64,000 bases of DNA from Spongilla lacustris (Eukaryota; Porifera; Demospongiae; Spongillida; Spongillidae), in contig OX442428.1 in NCBI GenBank assembly GCA_949361645.1, positions 1,747,438 through 1,811,437 of the forward strand, written 5' to 3'. The notes below the pieces were generated by a model. That model saw only the letters and a program-made list of their open reading frames with translations, made no database searches and was not told the origin of the DNA. The position numbers and the translations under genes were made by a program. Shown one piece after another: positions 1 through 11,765 of this stretch (positions within the stretch are counted from its first letter, which is position 1; every line of letters starts with the position of its first letter).

Positions 1-447
1 CCTCTCTCTCCTCCATTAACTCTTCTCCCCCTCTCTCCTCCATTAACTCTTCTCCCTCTCTCTCCTCCATTAACTCTTCTCCCTCTCTCTCCTCCATTAA
101 CTCTTCTCCCTCTCTCTCCTCCATTAACTCTTCTCCCTCTCTCTCCTCCATTAACTCTTCTCCCCTCTCTCCTCCATTAACTCTTCTCCCTCTCTCCTCC
201 ATTAACTCTTCTCCCTCTCTCTCCTCCATTAACTCTTCTCCCTCTCTCTCCTCCATTAACTCTCCTCCCTCTCTCTCCTCCATTAACTCTTCTCCCCCTC
301 TCTCCTCCATTAACTCTTCTCCCTCTCTCTCCTCCATTAACTCTTCTCCCTCTCTCTCCTCCATTAACTCTCCTCCCTCTCTCTCCTCCATTAACTCTTC
401 TCCCCCTCTCTCCTCCATTAACTCTCCTCCCTCTCTCTCCCCTAATC
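1..447. repeat. CT-rich minisatellite, about 25-bp unit
   Basis: About 18 tandem copies of a 24-26 bp unit of the form CTCTCCTCCATTAACTCTTC occupy the left window edge. Copies differ by a few bases (TCTTC versus TCTCC, and 3-5 C in a row). On the minus strand the array lies just past the last tentative exon of the TAF5-family gene, so it is probably intronic. Open frames across it are repeat artefacts. Confidence 0.95.
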
Positions 448-460
448 CACTCGTCTTTAC

Positions 461-609
461 CTAGGAGTAGGAGTTCTGACCAAACCACCACCACCACTGC
501 TGTCCAGACCTCCTCCATCACCCTGGCCAGTGGCCTGGGACATAGCCAAGAGAGAAGAGGACACGCCCTGCAACCGGGAAGCCGTTGAGGCAAGCCTGGC
601 CAATCTATT
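461..609 (-). CDS. Tentative further exon of the TAF5-family gene
   Basis: Read on the minus strand, a pyrimidine-rich stretch and CACAG acceptor precede an open segment beginning NRLARLASTASRLQGVSS and ending in TPTPR at a GTAAAG donor. It is entered in phase 0 and left in phase 2. The position fits a linker between the N-terminal domain and the WD40 repeats of a TAF5 protein, but I see no conserved motif that proves it. A second possible exon at about 820-905 (minus) ends in phase 0 before a GTGTGG donor. Its entry phase does not match the confident exon at 1517-1563, so either a small exon is missing or this segment is not coding. Confidence 0.35.
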
Positions 610-1020
610 CTGTGGAATAGGCAGAGGGGACACATATGACAAGAAAATCATCACACGCACACATACACACAACTCACATGCACATATACATGTACACACC
701 CCTACACACATGTACACACACACACAAACACATACACACACATGTACACACACACACAAACACATACACACACATGCACACACAAACACATGCACAACAC
801 ACAAAATAAAACACCACACCCTCTTCTCCTCCGGATTCTCAACAAACAGAGTGGGTATTTTCCGCTTAATGAACGTGGCAGGCAGAGAAGCTGTGGATAG
901 TGTCACTGATGAGGCTAGGAGAATGGACTGGGAACCACGATCCATTTACCTCCCTCACCTGCTTTAGCGTCCCCCCTCACGTCAGTGTTTAGTGCAGGAG
1001 GCCCATTCCCATAGACTATT

Positions 1021-1183
1021 GGGAGGAGGAGGAGGGGAGGAGGTGGAGGGGAGGAGGGGAGGAGGAGGAGGAGGAGGAGGGGAGGAGGAGGAGGGGAGGA
1101 GGAGGAGGAGAGGGAGGGGAGGAGGGGAGGAGGAGGGGAGGGGGAGGAGGGGAGGAGGAGGAGGAGGGGGAGGGGAGGAGGAG
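1021..1183. repeat. Purine (GGA)n tract
   Basis: About 160 bases are almost purely G and A on the plus strand, built from GGAGGAG and GGGGAGG words. It lies between exons of the TAF5-family gene. A related GGGA/GGTGGA-rich tract covers about 1600-1755. Such purine mirror sequences can form triplex or G-quadruplex DNA (general knowledge). The proline/serine-rich or glycine-rich open frames over it are not genes. Confidence 0.9.
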
Positions 1184-1516
1184 AGCATGTGTGATATATT
1201 GCAAGTATGCACGTACTGTTAGGGTCTGCATATGTAAGGGGGCCATGGAAAAAGAGGAATGTAGTGGAGCCATGGTAAAAACAAGGGCAGAGGGGGGCCA
1301 TGCTAAAAAGAGGAATGAAGTGAGGCCATGGAAAAAGAGTGGAATGGGGCCAAGGTGAGGAATGGGATGGAGCCAAGGAGGGGAATAGAGTGGGGCCATG
1401 GAAAATGAGGACTGGAGTCGCGTATTTGTTCAATGCATCTAAGGGACCACCCCTGTACTTATTGATTTATTTCAGCAAAATTAAATAACAGTTTTAATAA
1501 AGAGTGTGTCACTGAC

Positions 1517-3636
1517 CTTCGATCATTAAATATCTTTGTATCAGGCTGAGCAGGTTGGGAGTACTGCAACCCTAAAAGGAAGGGAGTGTACAGTGGGATA
1601 GAATGGAGGGAAGGGGAAGGGGAGGGTGGAGGGAAGGGGAGGGTGGGAGAGGGTGGAGGGGAAGTGGAGGGTGGGAGAGGGTGGAGGGGAAGGGAGAGTG
1701 GGAGGGTGGAGGGAAGAGGAGGGTGGGAAGAGGGTGGAGGGGAAGTGAAGGGTGGAGTGTTATTACCTGCAGGAACTGCAAAAGCAGGTGGAACGCCAGG
1801 TTGGACATTCGCAGGCAGTACTTCTGCTTTCTGAAGACACAATAGTACACACACAGCTTTAATTGGGAACGTTACAAGATGCTCAGTTAGGTAAGGACTG
1901 CTTATTATATGGCACACATACCACCAGCACACATCACACATGGCACCAGCACATCCACACATGGCACCAGCACATCCCCATACCACCAGCACATCCACAC
2001 ATGGCACCAGCACATCACACATGCCACCAGCACATTCACACACCAGAACACATGCACACTAGCACATCCACACATGCCACCAGCACACATCCACACACCA
2101 GATACACCACACACCTGAACTTGGCAACAAGAGGTGAGGTGGCCAGGTGTTCCGCCACAGTGACTTCAGACAGCTCCCTGACCTCAGCGGGGTGCAACAC
2201 ATTCATGGGCCCCGAATATTTGCCGTAGAAATCCTTGGCTGTGTGCAGAAACATAACGTAAGGACAATTATGACACAGCCACTTGCATAGGAGGAGGAAT
2301 GGAGATTGGATGAACTGCACCACACACAGTAATATACGACCACACACAGCTGCTCATATTAAACAGGACGGTAGTTTTATAAAACCATGCATCAAAATGA
2401 GCACATGTAACAAAGATTGCATCACTATGTCTCAAACAAAGGACCAATCTAGAATGTATGAAATAAGTTTTTATAATGAAGCTATGCACATGGCTGCATC
2501 AGAAGTGAGGATCAACGATGCGTGCATACATACAATATGGCGCACAAATCACGCTGCATGCAATAGGACAAAATGAGAATCATTATTTATTTATTTTTTA
2601 ACTACAACAAGTGGAGTGGAATATGTCAACTGGGGGACTCCAGTACACACTCCCCAAAGGTGTGGCCAGGTGAGACGCCCCCTCACCTATGGCGAGGTGG
2701 TTAGTGGAGATGAGATGCAGGTAGATATGCACGAACACGGGGAAGAGGACAAGCGAGATCTCCGCCTTCAGGGCTCCTCCCACCTCCACGAAGCTGGTGA
2801 GCTCTTCAAATAATGCCACCCACTCACTGGGGTCAGAATCACTGGGTGGGTGGAGGGGGGGGGGGGGGTTGATGGAAGTCTTCATCATCAGAATGAAGAT
2901 GTGTGCAGCCAGAGTACATTGTGTATCTTTATTTTTTTAAAAGAGGCAAGTAACACAAAACCATAGTAACGCACCGACAGAGAGCCCCCAGCTAAGAAAT
3001 TGCAAAGAAGCCTCAGCAACCAAGTACTTGAACAGCAGCAAATTTGTACACGTGTGTGCGTGTGCGTGTGTTAGTACGTATTTACATCTGCGATGTTAAG
3101 CACGCATAGGCGCACTATTATATGTATCCCGCCGGGCATTCAAAGGAAGTGCGCAAGGGAATACCATTCAATCTAATAAATAAAGTGGGTCGTAACACAC
3201 TTTACAGCTGTTGTATGTACACGACTGCAATGAATACGTCAAATCAATTTTTAATTCTAAGTTCCCAAGTGATCGCCTGTGTACATTTATGAAGTGAGAA
3301 ATCACGAATAACTTGTTTCGCTGTACTGTATAGACTCTACGTAGCTAAAGATTTTTTTCTTGTACCACATAAATCATGCTCAAAGGACGCACGATGAATA
3401 CTCATAAACTGCTACTACCTGTTAGTGAGGGCTGTCACGCTCGTGTCAGTCGTCGCTTCCATCTTGACCGAACTGGTGACTAAAAGCTCCCTCAGAGAGT
3501 GGATGCTTCGCGAGCTTCCCTTCTGCATACATAGGTTTTTTGCTCCAGGGGAATAGTTGTCCTCTTCAAGAGCGTTCTTTATGCTCAGCAAAAGCTGCTC
3601 CTCTCTGCTGTTACTAGTAGCTTGAAGGGTTGCCAT
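1517..3636 (-). CDS. TAF5-family protein (TFIID/SAGA subunit), N-terminal exons; gene runs off the left edge
   Basis: Five exons on the minus strand: 3636-3419, 2841-2687, 2238-2115, 1830-1767 and 1563-1517, with matching phases at every junction. TAF5 and TAF5L scaffold TFIID and SAGA-type complexes in the nucleus, with an N-terminal NTD2 domain and C-terminal WD40 repeats. The NTD2 signature is clear: FEELTSFVE, then LVLFPVFVHIYLHLI, then AKDFYGKYSGP, then EVTVAEHLATSPLVAKFR and KYCLRMSNLAFHLLLQFLQ. The spacing EH...FR...LRMS resembles TAF5 slightly more than TAF5L, but I cannot separate the two. The first exon gives about 72 residues with no clear LisH motif. The WD40 part would lie beyond position 1. 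The fifth exon (starting YSQPAQPDTK) is less conserved than the others. The ATG at 3636 is only about 80 bp from the DUS3L ATG on the other strand. Confidence 0.85.
1915..2105. repeat. CAGCACATCCACACATGGCAC-type minisatellite
   Basis: About nine imperfect copies of a 20-22 bp unit (CAGCACATCCACACATGGCAC and variants), in an intron of the TAF5-family gene. Confidence 0.85.
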
Positions 3637-3714
3637 CCTACTGTTAGTAGTCTCCTATTTTATGCACACCACCGGAATTTAACCCGTTGTGTGCCTCGCA
3701 TAATAATAATTACG
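3637..3714. promoter_or_regulatory. Short divergent promoter between the TAF5-family gene and DUS3L
   Basis: Only 78 bases separate the two start codons, which face away from each other. No TATA box is visible. A bidirectional promoter is inferred from the geometry. Transcription starts may lie inside the interval or overlap the opposite 5' coding sequence. Confidence 0.6.
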
Positions 3715-6700
3715 ATGTCCAGCGCGCATGGAAGTGACTTGGTCAATGAGTCGTCGGAAGGTCGGGTCCAAGCTATAGAGCATCAGCTTTGTAATCCCAA
3801 AAAATGCTTAGAAGCGTCTCAGACCTTAGAGGTGACAATTCAAACCGTAGTACAGGTTCTACCTTGTCCTCAACCCGACTCACTCATGGTGGTCGCTGAG
3901 GACAAAAGGACACCTAATGCAGCGCCTGACCCGTTAAACGGTCCGTCAAATGGCGTGGCAGGGATAAAAGATCAGTGAGTTCATATGCCGTTGGGTGCCG
4001 GTCCACGTTGTGACCTGTCGTCCTTTTTTTTAAATATAGATATCTGTTGAAGAGACCTTTGCAAGAACCACAGATGAGTTCCGATGACGAATCGCAGCCA
4101 CCTCCGAGCAAACGAAAAAAGCGCGGACAGAACAGGCAGCGTCCGCGGGCCATAATCCCTTACTCGCAGCTGCTGTGTCCGAAGCTCCACTTGCAGGAGG
4201 GAGAAGCGTGCCGCTACGGCGACAGGTGTCGCTACCTTCACGACGTGAGCAAGTACATGGCCGTCAAGCCGCCCGACATCGGTGACCGCTGTTACGTTTA
4301 CGACACGTACGGCAAGTGTGCTTACGGCGCCGCATGCAGGTTCGCCCGGTGCCACCTTACGGCGGACTTCAAGAACGTTGTGAATGCGGCCCTGTTCGAC
4401 CCGAACCGCCGGAGTCCGCTACTGAACTCGGTTCCGAAGAGCCTGCAGGAAAACCTCCGGAAGAAGCGGTTCAAATTTCCGAGGAGCGACGCGTTCCTCG
4501 CTAATTTGAAGGCGGGCGGACTGAAGGTCGCAAACGGCGGAGCGGGCGAAGAGCCAGACGACGGATTTCCGAAGGGTGCGAAAGACGGGACGGATCTCGA
4601 CGGTGCTTGCGGCGAGCGGGGGCTTGAGGACAGCATTAGCGGAGAGCCTGTGTGTAGTCCATTTGAACCTAGTGGGAACGGAGGCGGTTGCGAAACAGGC
4701 TCTGTGCTGGAATGTACCGGTGTGGCCGAGGCGCATTGCAGCAGTAACGTTAAGGATGAGTTGTCCCGAATTGAAGTGCCCGTTGCCGCCGTGGAGGCGG
4801 GGTTAAACCCATCTGGGACGGTTACGGACGAGGGCATTGTGCGTTTGAGGCCGGCGGAGAAAAAGAAGGTACGTACGTATCCGAGCGAACCTTCTATTAT
4901 TAAGTGGGGGTATGGTAACTACTGCAGCTGTTGTTGTGCGCATGTGCGCATGCCAGTGTGTGTCGTCACACCATGTCTCTCTCACTGCCCCACTGCTCTC
5001 TGTTCAGATTGACTTTCGAGGGAAGCTTTACCTGGCTCCATTGACAACTGTGAGTACTAGTACCCTCCTGGGGGGAAGGAGGGGGTACCCTCCTGGGGGG
5101 AAGGAGGGGGGTACCCTCTTGTAGTAGCATATCCAGAGAGGGTGCATACAAAGTTGCTACCATTATTAACTATTAACTATTACGCACTAGTATTCAGTAT
5201 TGAAATAAAGTGCACCATATTAAGGAAGGTTTCAGGAGCTCTGCTTTTCGTATTGGGCCTGAACCCCCCCCCCCAATGGAATTCTGGATATGTCACTGCT
5301 CTTGGGGGGGGGGGGGGGGGGGGTAACCTTCTCTCAGCTGCATGAATTCCTCTTATCTGCCAATTATCTTATCTGCCAATTAGTGTGGGAAAAAACCCTT
5401 CCCCTCTTCACTTTCAACACCATGTACAGGTTGGTAACCTTCCATTTCGGAGGATATGCAAAGGTCTGGGTGCAGACATCACATGCGGTGAGATGGCACT
5501 GTGCAGCAACCTGTTGCAAGTAAGCCATGTGGCAAGGCAGATTGAGGCAGCTGGTGAAATGGTCGAGGAGGGGGGGGGGGTGTGGGGGTGGTTAGTTGGG
5601 ATAGTGTGGTGGGGCAGCTGGGGAGGTGGCTGCTGGTTATGGCAGTTGAACAGTAAGGGTAGTGTTTGCATTATTAGTGAGTGATTTGTCACCCGACAAT
5701 AGAAAGCCTTTCTATTTGGTGCAACAAGTCACCTGAGATTAGCTGGTAAGTTGCTGAAAGTCACTAAGAAGGTGGCCCCTTATTCCGGGATTTAAAATAC
5801 ATGCCTAGTATGCTTAACAATACTTTTGACAGCATAGGAGGGTGGGGTGTGTGCGTGCGTGCGTGTGTGGTGTGTAATGTAGTATATACCACTGCATTGG
5901 TGACACCTCACAGGGTCAGCAGAGTGAGTGGGCTCTGATGAAGAGACACGAGTGTGAGGACCTCTTTGGGGTGCAGGTGTGCGGCTCCTTTGCCGACAGC
6001 ATGGCCCGCTGCGCTGAGCTCATCAACAGTCAGGCGCAGGTGGACTTTGTGGACATCAATGTGGGCTGTCCTATAGACCTCGTCTTCAAAAAGGTTTGCT
6101 GTCTCACCTTGGGGAGGTGTGTAAGGTGGGGGGGATGTTAGGGGGAGGGGTTAGTTATGCGTACATGTAAAGTACTGAACACCCATCATCACTGTCATCA
6201 CCATTACACACCACCCATACTATTGATCATCACTGTCGTCACCATTACACACCACCCATACTATTGATCATCATCACTGTCATCACCATTACACACCACC
6301 CCTACTATTGATCATCACTGTCATCACCATTACACACCACCCATACTATTGATCATCACTGTCATCACCATTACACACCACCCATACTATTGACCATCAC
6401 TATCATCACCATTACACACCACCCATACTATTGATCATCACTATCATCACCATTACACACCACCCATACTATTTATTGATCATCACTGTCATCACCATTA
6501 CACACCACCCATACTATTGATCATCACTGTCGTCACCATTACACACCACCCATACTATTGATCATCACTGTCATCACCATTACACACCACCCATACTATT
6601 GATCATCATCGTCACTGTCATCACCATTACACACCACCCATAATCATCACTTTCATCACCATTACACACCACCCATACTATTGATCATCATCATCACTGT

Positions 6701-6784
6701 GCCATACATGTTCAAGCTATGTACTGTATGTGCTTGTATTATGTGTACCCCTTCTGCACGTACATGTATACACACACATACACA

Positions 6785-6864
<80 letters not shown>

Positions 6865-9642
6865 ATGGGCGTGCAGGGAGCAGGGTGCGCTTTGATGGGT
6901 CGTCAGAACAAGTTCCAGGAGATAGTCTGTGGTATGGTCAGTGTGCTGGACTGTCCTTTGACGGTTAAGATGAGGACTGGGGTCTATGACAGAAACTGGA
7001 ATGCACACAAGCTGGTTCCAAAGCTCCGTGAATTTGATGTATCTATGGTGACGGTACGTGTTTTGTATTGGCTTCTTCATGAGAACAAGTTTGGCATATG
7101 TAGCTCTGTCCGACTTTGATCCATGACCGTTGTATGTACCCACCCCCACATGACCCATGACCATTGAAAGTACCCATCCCACATGATCCGTGACCTTTGA
7201 ATGTACATCCCACATGATCTGTGACCTTTGAAAGTACCCACCCCCACATGATCCATGACCTTGCATGTACCCATCCCACATGATCCATGACCTTAGAATG
7301 TGCCCCTCGTGTGTGTACCTCATCCCGCATAGATCCACGGTCGTTCTAGGGAGCAGAGGTACACCAAACTTGCTGACTGGGAGTACATCAAGACATGTGC
7401 CCAGGTCGCTGGTCCTATGCCCGTATTTGGTAAGCGTTCAAGTTCCGAGAGGAAAGAAGGAAGTCCAGACTTGTAGTTTGGGCGGCTGTGTCTGGGAAAG
7501 TTACCTTGAAAGCCCCTGCTCCTTGTAGGAAATGGTGATATCTTGTCATTTGAGGACTACTATTCCCATTTAGAGAGCAGCAGTGTGAGTGGAATCATGA
7601 TAGCTAGGTCAGTTTAGCCTCTCTTTTGTTGATGTTATGTTACATGTATGTCGTTTGTATGTGTGGTGTACATGTATGTTTGTTCTGAAAGCTGTATGTG
7701 CATGTGATTTTAGATGTAGGCTTTGTGTATTGAGCAAGGTTGTGTGTGTATGTGTGCGTGTGTGTGTGTGCATCTTGAGAGCAAAGGTTTATGATATCAG
7801 TGCCTCATCCCCATGCCTTCTTCCCTCTGCAGAGGTGCACTTGTAAAGCCCTGGCTGTTCACGGAGATTAAAGAAAAGAGGTGTGGCTGATGTGTGTGAA
7901 GGTGTGGCTGGTGTGTGTGCAGTGTGTGAAGGTGTGGCTTATTGTGTATTTTACACTATTGATATTTTGTGCATGAGGTCACTCAATCGGCTGCTGACCT
8001 CTGGGGTATTGTTTTGTGCACGTTTTACTTGAATAGGCACTGGGACATATCAAGCTCAGAAAGACTTGAACTTTTGAGGACTTACACAAACTATGGGTTG
8101 GAACATTGGGGCTCTGATTTCCAGGTTAGAATTTAATGTGTACATGTGTGGGTGCGTACGTATCGTGTCAATTTGTGTGTGTCTATGTACTTGTACCTTA
8201 CCCAAGAATATTGCGCCAAGCAAAGCCTTTCTGATGAGGTAGCCATGGCTTACCTCTGTAAGTTGGGGTGGGGACAGCTATTGTGCCAGATGTGGCAAGA
8301 GAGGAGGAGGAGAGACTTATCCTGGTGGTAGGGGGTGCCCAGGTTGGCTCCCAGCTCCAACTGGTTAAGAAGACTCCAAACTGTACACAAACTGTACAAC
8401 ATACACACCAAGGGGGGGAAAGGTTGATAGCAACTGTGCAACGCTTCCCCCCCCCCCCAGGGACTCACAACCTCACATGATTTGTATCACACCTACACGG
8501 CTTGCAGCGGAGCATACATGTACATGTGTAGTTTCTGTCTAATTCGCTCTATTTGTCTCTGCCAGGGTGTAGAGAACACGAGGAAGTTTCTGCTGGAGTG
8601 GCTCTCATTTTTGCACCGGTGTGTTGACTGTTACATTGCATGTATCCACAGGGAGAAGTGCGAGGTGTGGCCCAGTTAGATGGTAATGTGTGAGGTGTGG
8701 TGATAAGATGTGGTGGTAAGGTGTGAGGTGTGGTGGTAAGGTGTGAGGTGTGGTGATAAGATGTGGTGGTAATGTGTGAGGTGTGGTGGTAAGGTGTGAG
8801 GTGTGGTGATAAGATGTGGTGGTAAGGTGTGAGGTGTGGTGATAAGATGTGGTGGTAATGTGTGAGGTGTGGTGATAAGATGTGTTGGTAATGTGTGAGA
8901 TGTGGTGGTAAGGTGTGGTGCATTTGAATTTACAGCACATCAGATAGTTCTACACTGTGGCTTATGATGGTTACTTGCTCTGGTGCTTTGAAAATAGTAG
9001 TAGGTATATTGGTGTCTACCAGCTACCAGACCAAAGTAATAAGAGATTAACAAGAAAGGTTGTATTAATAACAGTTTCTGGTTATCCTTCAGTTATTAAA
9101 TCTGCCTACAGCTGTAGCTTGCTTTGGAGTTGTCAGTAAGTAGAAATGATGAGGGTAAGGGGGGGGGGCGGCGAAGTGAGGCACATTCGTTATTTTAAAG
9201 AGCTAGTCTTATTGGCTGCATCAGAACTAGCTAGTTGTCATTAGCACTCTCATGTACTGCATTCACGTACTAAACTCCATACAACATGTACTCTATCACT
9301 CCGTACAGTGCATACATACTATAAACTCGTGAATACACTGATTTTGTTCCTACATGTGTACGCCATCATGGTCAGATACATACCTGTTGGTGTGCTGGAG
9401 CGTGTGCCACAGCGGATGAATGAGAGGCCTCCGCTGTACTGCGGTAGGGACGACCTGGAGACCCTGATGGGGTCAAGCAACTGCAAAGACTGGATCAAAA
9501 TCAGGTTACATTCAGAATGAGTGCACAGCTGTGATATTCCATTCAGACTGGTCCACTCTGTTGCAGTGAGATGTTGCTTGGACCTGTGCCTGCAGACTTC
9601 ACCTTCCTGCCAAAGCACAAAGCTAACTCATACGAGGGATGA
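3715..9642 (+). CDS. DUS3L: tRNA-dihydrouridine(47) synthase [NAD(P)+]-like (DUS3L), complete, 13 exons
   Basis: Exons: 3715-3974, 4040-4868, 5008-5049, 5430-5519, 5914-6093, 6877-7053, 7333-7429, 7529-7607, 7833-7880, 8037-8124, 8566-8618, 9376-9504, 9567-9642. All phases agree and give 715 residues (human is about 650). The enzyme reduces uridine 47 of tRNA using FMN and NAD(P)H. The conserved GIKDQYLLKRPL motif is created exactly at the first splice junction. Two CCCH zinc fingers follow ([14 protein letters not shown] and [15 protein letters not shown]). After a long Gly/Glu-rich linker comes the Dus TIM barrel: [20 protein letters not shown], the catalytic-cysteine loop [57 protein letters not shown]. 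The C-terminal helical part includes [13 protein letters not shown] and ends [12 protein letters not shown]. Start chosen at 3715; an in-frame ATG at 3622 would overlap the opposite gene. A poly(A) signal AATAAA lies at 9845-9850. Confidence 0.96.
5304..5322. repeat. Poly-G run in a DUS3L intron
   Basis: A run of about 19 G occurs in a DUS3L intron. Shorter G runs and a tandem copy of CTGGGGGGAAGGAGGGGGTACC (about 5066-5113) are nearby. Similar G or C homopolymers recur through the window. Confidence 0.9.
6175..6690. repeat. Minisatellite, 37-41 bp unit, in a DUS3L intron
   Basis: About thirteen copies of a unit built from ATCATCACTGTCATCACC followed by ATTACACACCACCCATACTATTG. Copies vary by TCATCA insertions. 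The array fills most of the intron between the exon carrying the catalytic cysteine and the next exon, and is followed by a (CA)n tract. Confidence 0.95.
6768..6863. repeat. (CA)n microsatellite before a DUS3L acceptor
   Basis: About 45 CA dinucleotides end 13 bases before the acceptor AG at 6875-6876. The tract therefore replaces the usual polypyrimidine stretch. Confidence 0.95.
7125..7300. repeat. Minisatellite, about 34-bp unit, DUS3L intron
   Basis: Five to six degenerate copies of CACATGATCCATGACC followed by TTTGAATGTACCCACCCC. The array fills the intron between the exons ending at 7053 and starting at 7333. Confidence 0.9.
8680..8925. repeat. GTGTGAGGTGTGGTGATAAG minisatellite, DUS3L intron
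   Basis: About a dozen interleaved copies of GTGTGAGGTGTGGTGATAAG and the variant ending GGTAAG. The array starts about 60 bp after the donor of the exon ending at 8618. Confidence 0.9.
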
Positions 9643-10119
9643 ATTTGAACCATTTTCTTTTTCTTTTTTTTTTCAATCATGGTTGTTATTTATTTATAAA
9701 AATGGCTTTGATATAAATGAATGTCTTTCAACCTTGGTAACCAGGTGTGGTGTTCATCAGTTAGGGATGTGGTATTTAATTTGGGAAGGGTGGAGTGTAG
9801 GTAAACTGCCAATGTATATCAATTCAATGCCTTCTTTAAAATAAAATAAAACAGTACATAATCAGGACTATGGTTACATACTGAAACTGAACAATTCAGG
9901 TGATCACCTGGCTGTGCCGTGGAGAAAATCATAACTATAGTCAATACAGCAATGTAGCGAGTGGGCGTAGTCAAGTCGCGCATGCGTAAACTAACATAAA
10001 ACACGTGCTCTTTCTCGTTCCTTTAGTATCGTGTGCTGGTGGTTTGAGTGTTTGTTCATATCTGCTAAGGCCTATCCGGCGACTTACATTTCATCTCACC
10101 ATCGTTTCGGAAATAAACA

Positions 10120-10673
10120 ATGTCTGACTCTGAACTTGCTTGTGTGTACGCGGCTCTTATTCTATACGATGCCCAGCTGTCAATCACGGTAAGGTGTCGT
10201 CTGTCCCCCATCATTCGATTTCTATGGAAGTAACTCTGTATCCTCCTATCGCAGGCCGATAAAATCTTGAAGCTAGCCAAGGCTGCAGGAGTAGCCGTGG
10301 AGCCCGTTTGGCCAAGCCTGTTCTCAAGAGCTCTGGAAGGTACGTTACTCACACTGGGTGCCGGGATGTGTCAGAAATGATAGCTGGTATACTGAGTCGT
10401 TCCCACACCCTCCAGGCAAGGATGTAGGTGCTCTTATCTCCAACGTTGGCTCGGGTGCGGCTGCTACTGCCAGCGCGGCGCCAGTGGCAGCCGCTGCCGA
10501 ACCCGCCAAAGCAGCGGCCAAGGAAGATAAGAAGGAAGACAAGAAGGAAAAGGAGAAGCCTAAGGTTGAAGAAAAGGAAGAGTCGGACGACGACATGGGA
10601 TTCGGTAAGCTGGCCTACACGTGTTCTTTAGGTAATTGGTGTTTTATTCCTTCTTGCAGGACTGTTTGACTGA
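10120..10673 (+). CDS. RPLP1: 60S acidic ribosomal protein P1
   Basis: Exons 10120-10188, 10255-10339, 10416-10604 and 10660-10673, with consistent phases, give 118 residues, close to the usual length of about 114. The protein forms the lateral stalk of the large ribosomal subunit and recruits translational GTPases. Recognisable parts are SELACVYAALILYDAQLSIT, ADKILKLAKAAGVAVEPVWP, DVGALISNVGSG, an Ala-rich hinge, a Lys/Glu block, and the invariant tail EESDDDMGFGLFD. The final G-L-F-D is split onto a tiny last exon. Pyrimidine-rich stretches around 10008-10025 could be a 5' TOP-type transcription start, expected for ribosomal protein genes, but I cannot place the start. The gene lies about 480 bp downstream of DUS3L on the same strand. 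Confidence 0.98.
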
Positions 10674-11718
10674 GTGGCCACACCATTGCAAATTCCCGTT
10701 TCTTTGAATTTGTATGACTCACTCTCACACTGTTTTACTAAGTTAAAGGAAAACGCGCAACGCAACCACGTATTCTATAGGCTGGATTCAGTACTTGGCA
10801 CCCCTGCTGTGGTCAGCTTTCATACTGTAATATCACGGCTGTCTGCTCTCATTGAACGCGTGAAGATTAGACTATTGAAATGAGATTGAGGTCCCATGAC
10901 CTAAGGAATGTGCTAGGCCTATACAAAGCTTACGGAACACAATTTGATCATACAAATCACGTGGCTTTACCGTACAAAAAGATGTCAGGTCTGTGGAAGA
11001 CAGTGACTTATTTAAGCGCACATGGACTCGTGTGTTCTATAGGCTATAGCGACCCTCAGGAACTTCCATGGGCTATAGCACTACGTAGATAGTTGTAGCC
11101 TATGCGTGTGATCACAAATTTGCCCCCGGGCGCCGACCTAAGGGGGGGGGGCCAAAATGTCTAGATGTTTAGTATACATGTAAATAGCATAATTTGCAAT
11201 GCGTGCGCGTACGCGTACCGGATATAATTAATTAATAGCTCGTACGTTTATTCAGAGATTATATATAGCGCCCTCCGCCCTACACCTCTCACGTGAACAA
11301 TTACATGAAGTTATTGATGATGTTACGGTGCTAAAGATGTGGCATGTTTCATTCCATTGAAAAGTTGGACATTAGGTCTCGTCCCCATCCGCTGCTTGGA
11401 GACAGGCAACTGAACCCTAGTTACCGCATGGCACTGGAATGTGGCTTATCCTTCTTTATCCGTACAACGTAAGCTCACTTTGAGTCGATATATCAGTCAG
11501 GCGTCCTTCGAGGACTAAAACAGTATAAGTTTCGTCTTTGTTGTATTTACATACGCGCGAAGAGAGGGCCGAGACTACATGCGCTTTATTTTGAGTTGTT
11601 CGTGTCAATAGGCTTTTTTGAGAAATCCGCCCGGCCAAATGAAAAAACTCTTTTAGAAACGTGTACTCAAGAGACGGCTGTATTTGGTTCTGTTTAGAGT
11701 GTAACGGGGCTTATTTGG
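10674..11718. other. Intergenic, no gene seen
   Basis: The short open frames show no recognisable motif. The sequence holds a G-run near 11143-11151 and an AT-rich segment around 11220-11270, and ends at the left target duplication of the inverted-repeat element at 11719. Confidence 0.6.
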
Positions 11719-11734
11719 TTCTTTTCTAGGACGT

Positions 11735-11765
<31 letters not shown>

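Noticed and set aside
177..635. 152-codon frame of GERGRRVNG repeats
   Set aside because: Translation of the CT-rich minisatellite plus a tentative exon on the same strand in a different frame.
3622..3714. Upstream in-frame ATG for DUS3L at 3622
   Set aside because: It would overlap the coding start of the opposite TAF5-family gene, and the added residues show no conservation; the ATG at 3715 is preferred.
4322..4837. 171-codon minus-strand frame opposite DUS3L exon 2
   Set aside because: Antisense shadow of a verified coding exon with no recognisable motif.
9521..9844. 107-codon frame past the DUS3L end
   Set aside because: Runs across the last DUS3L exon out of frame and into its 3' UTR; no motif.
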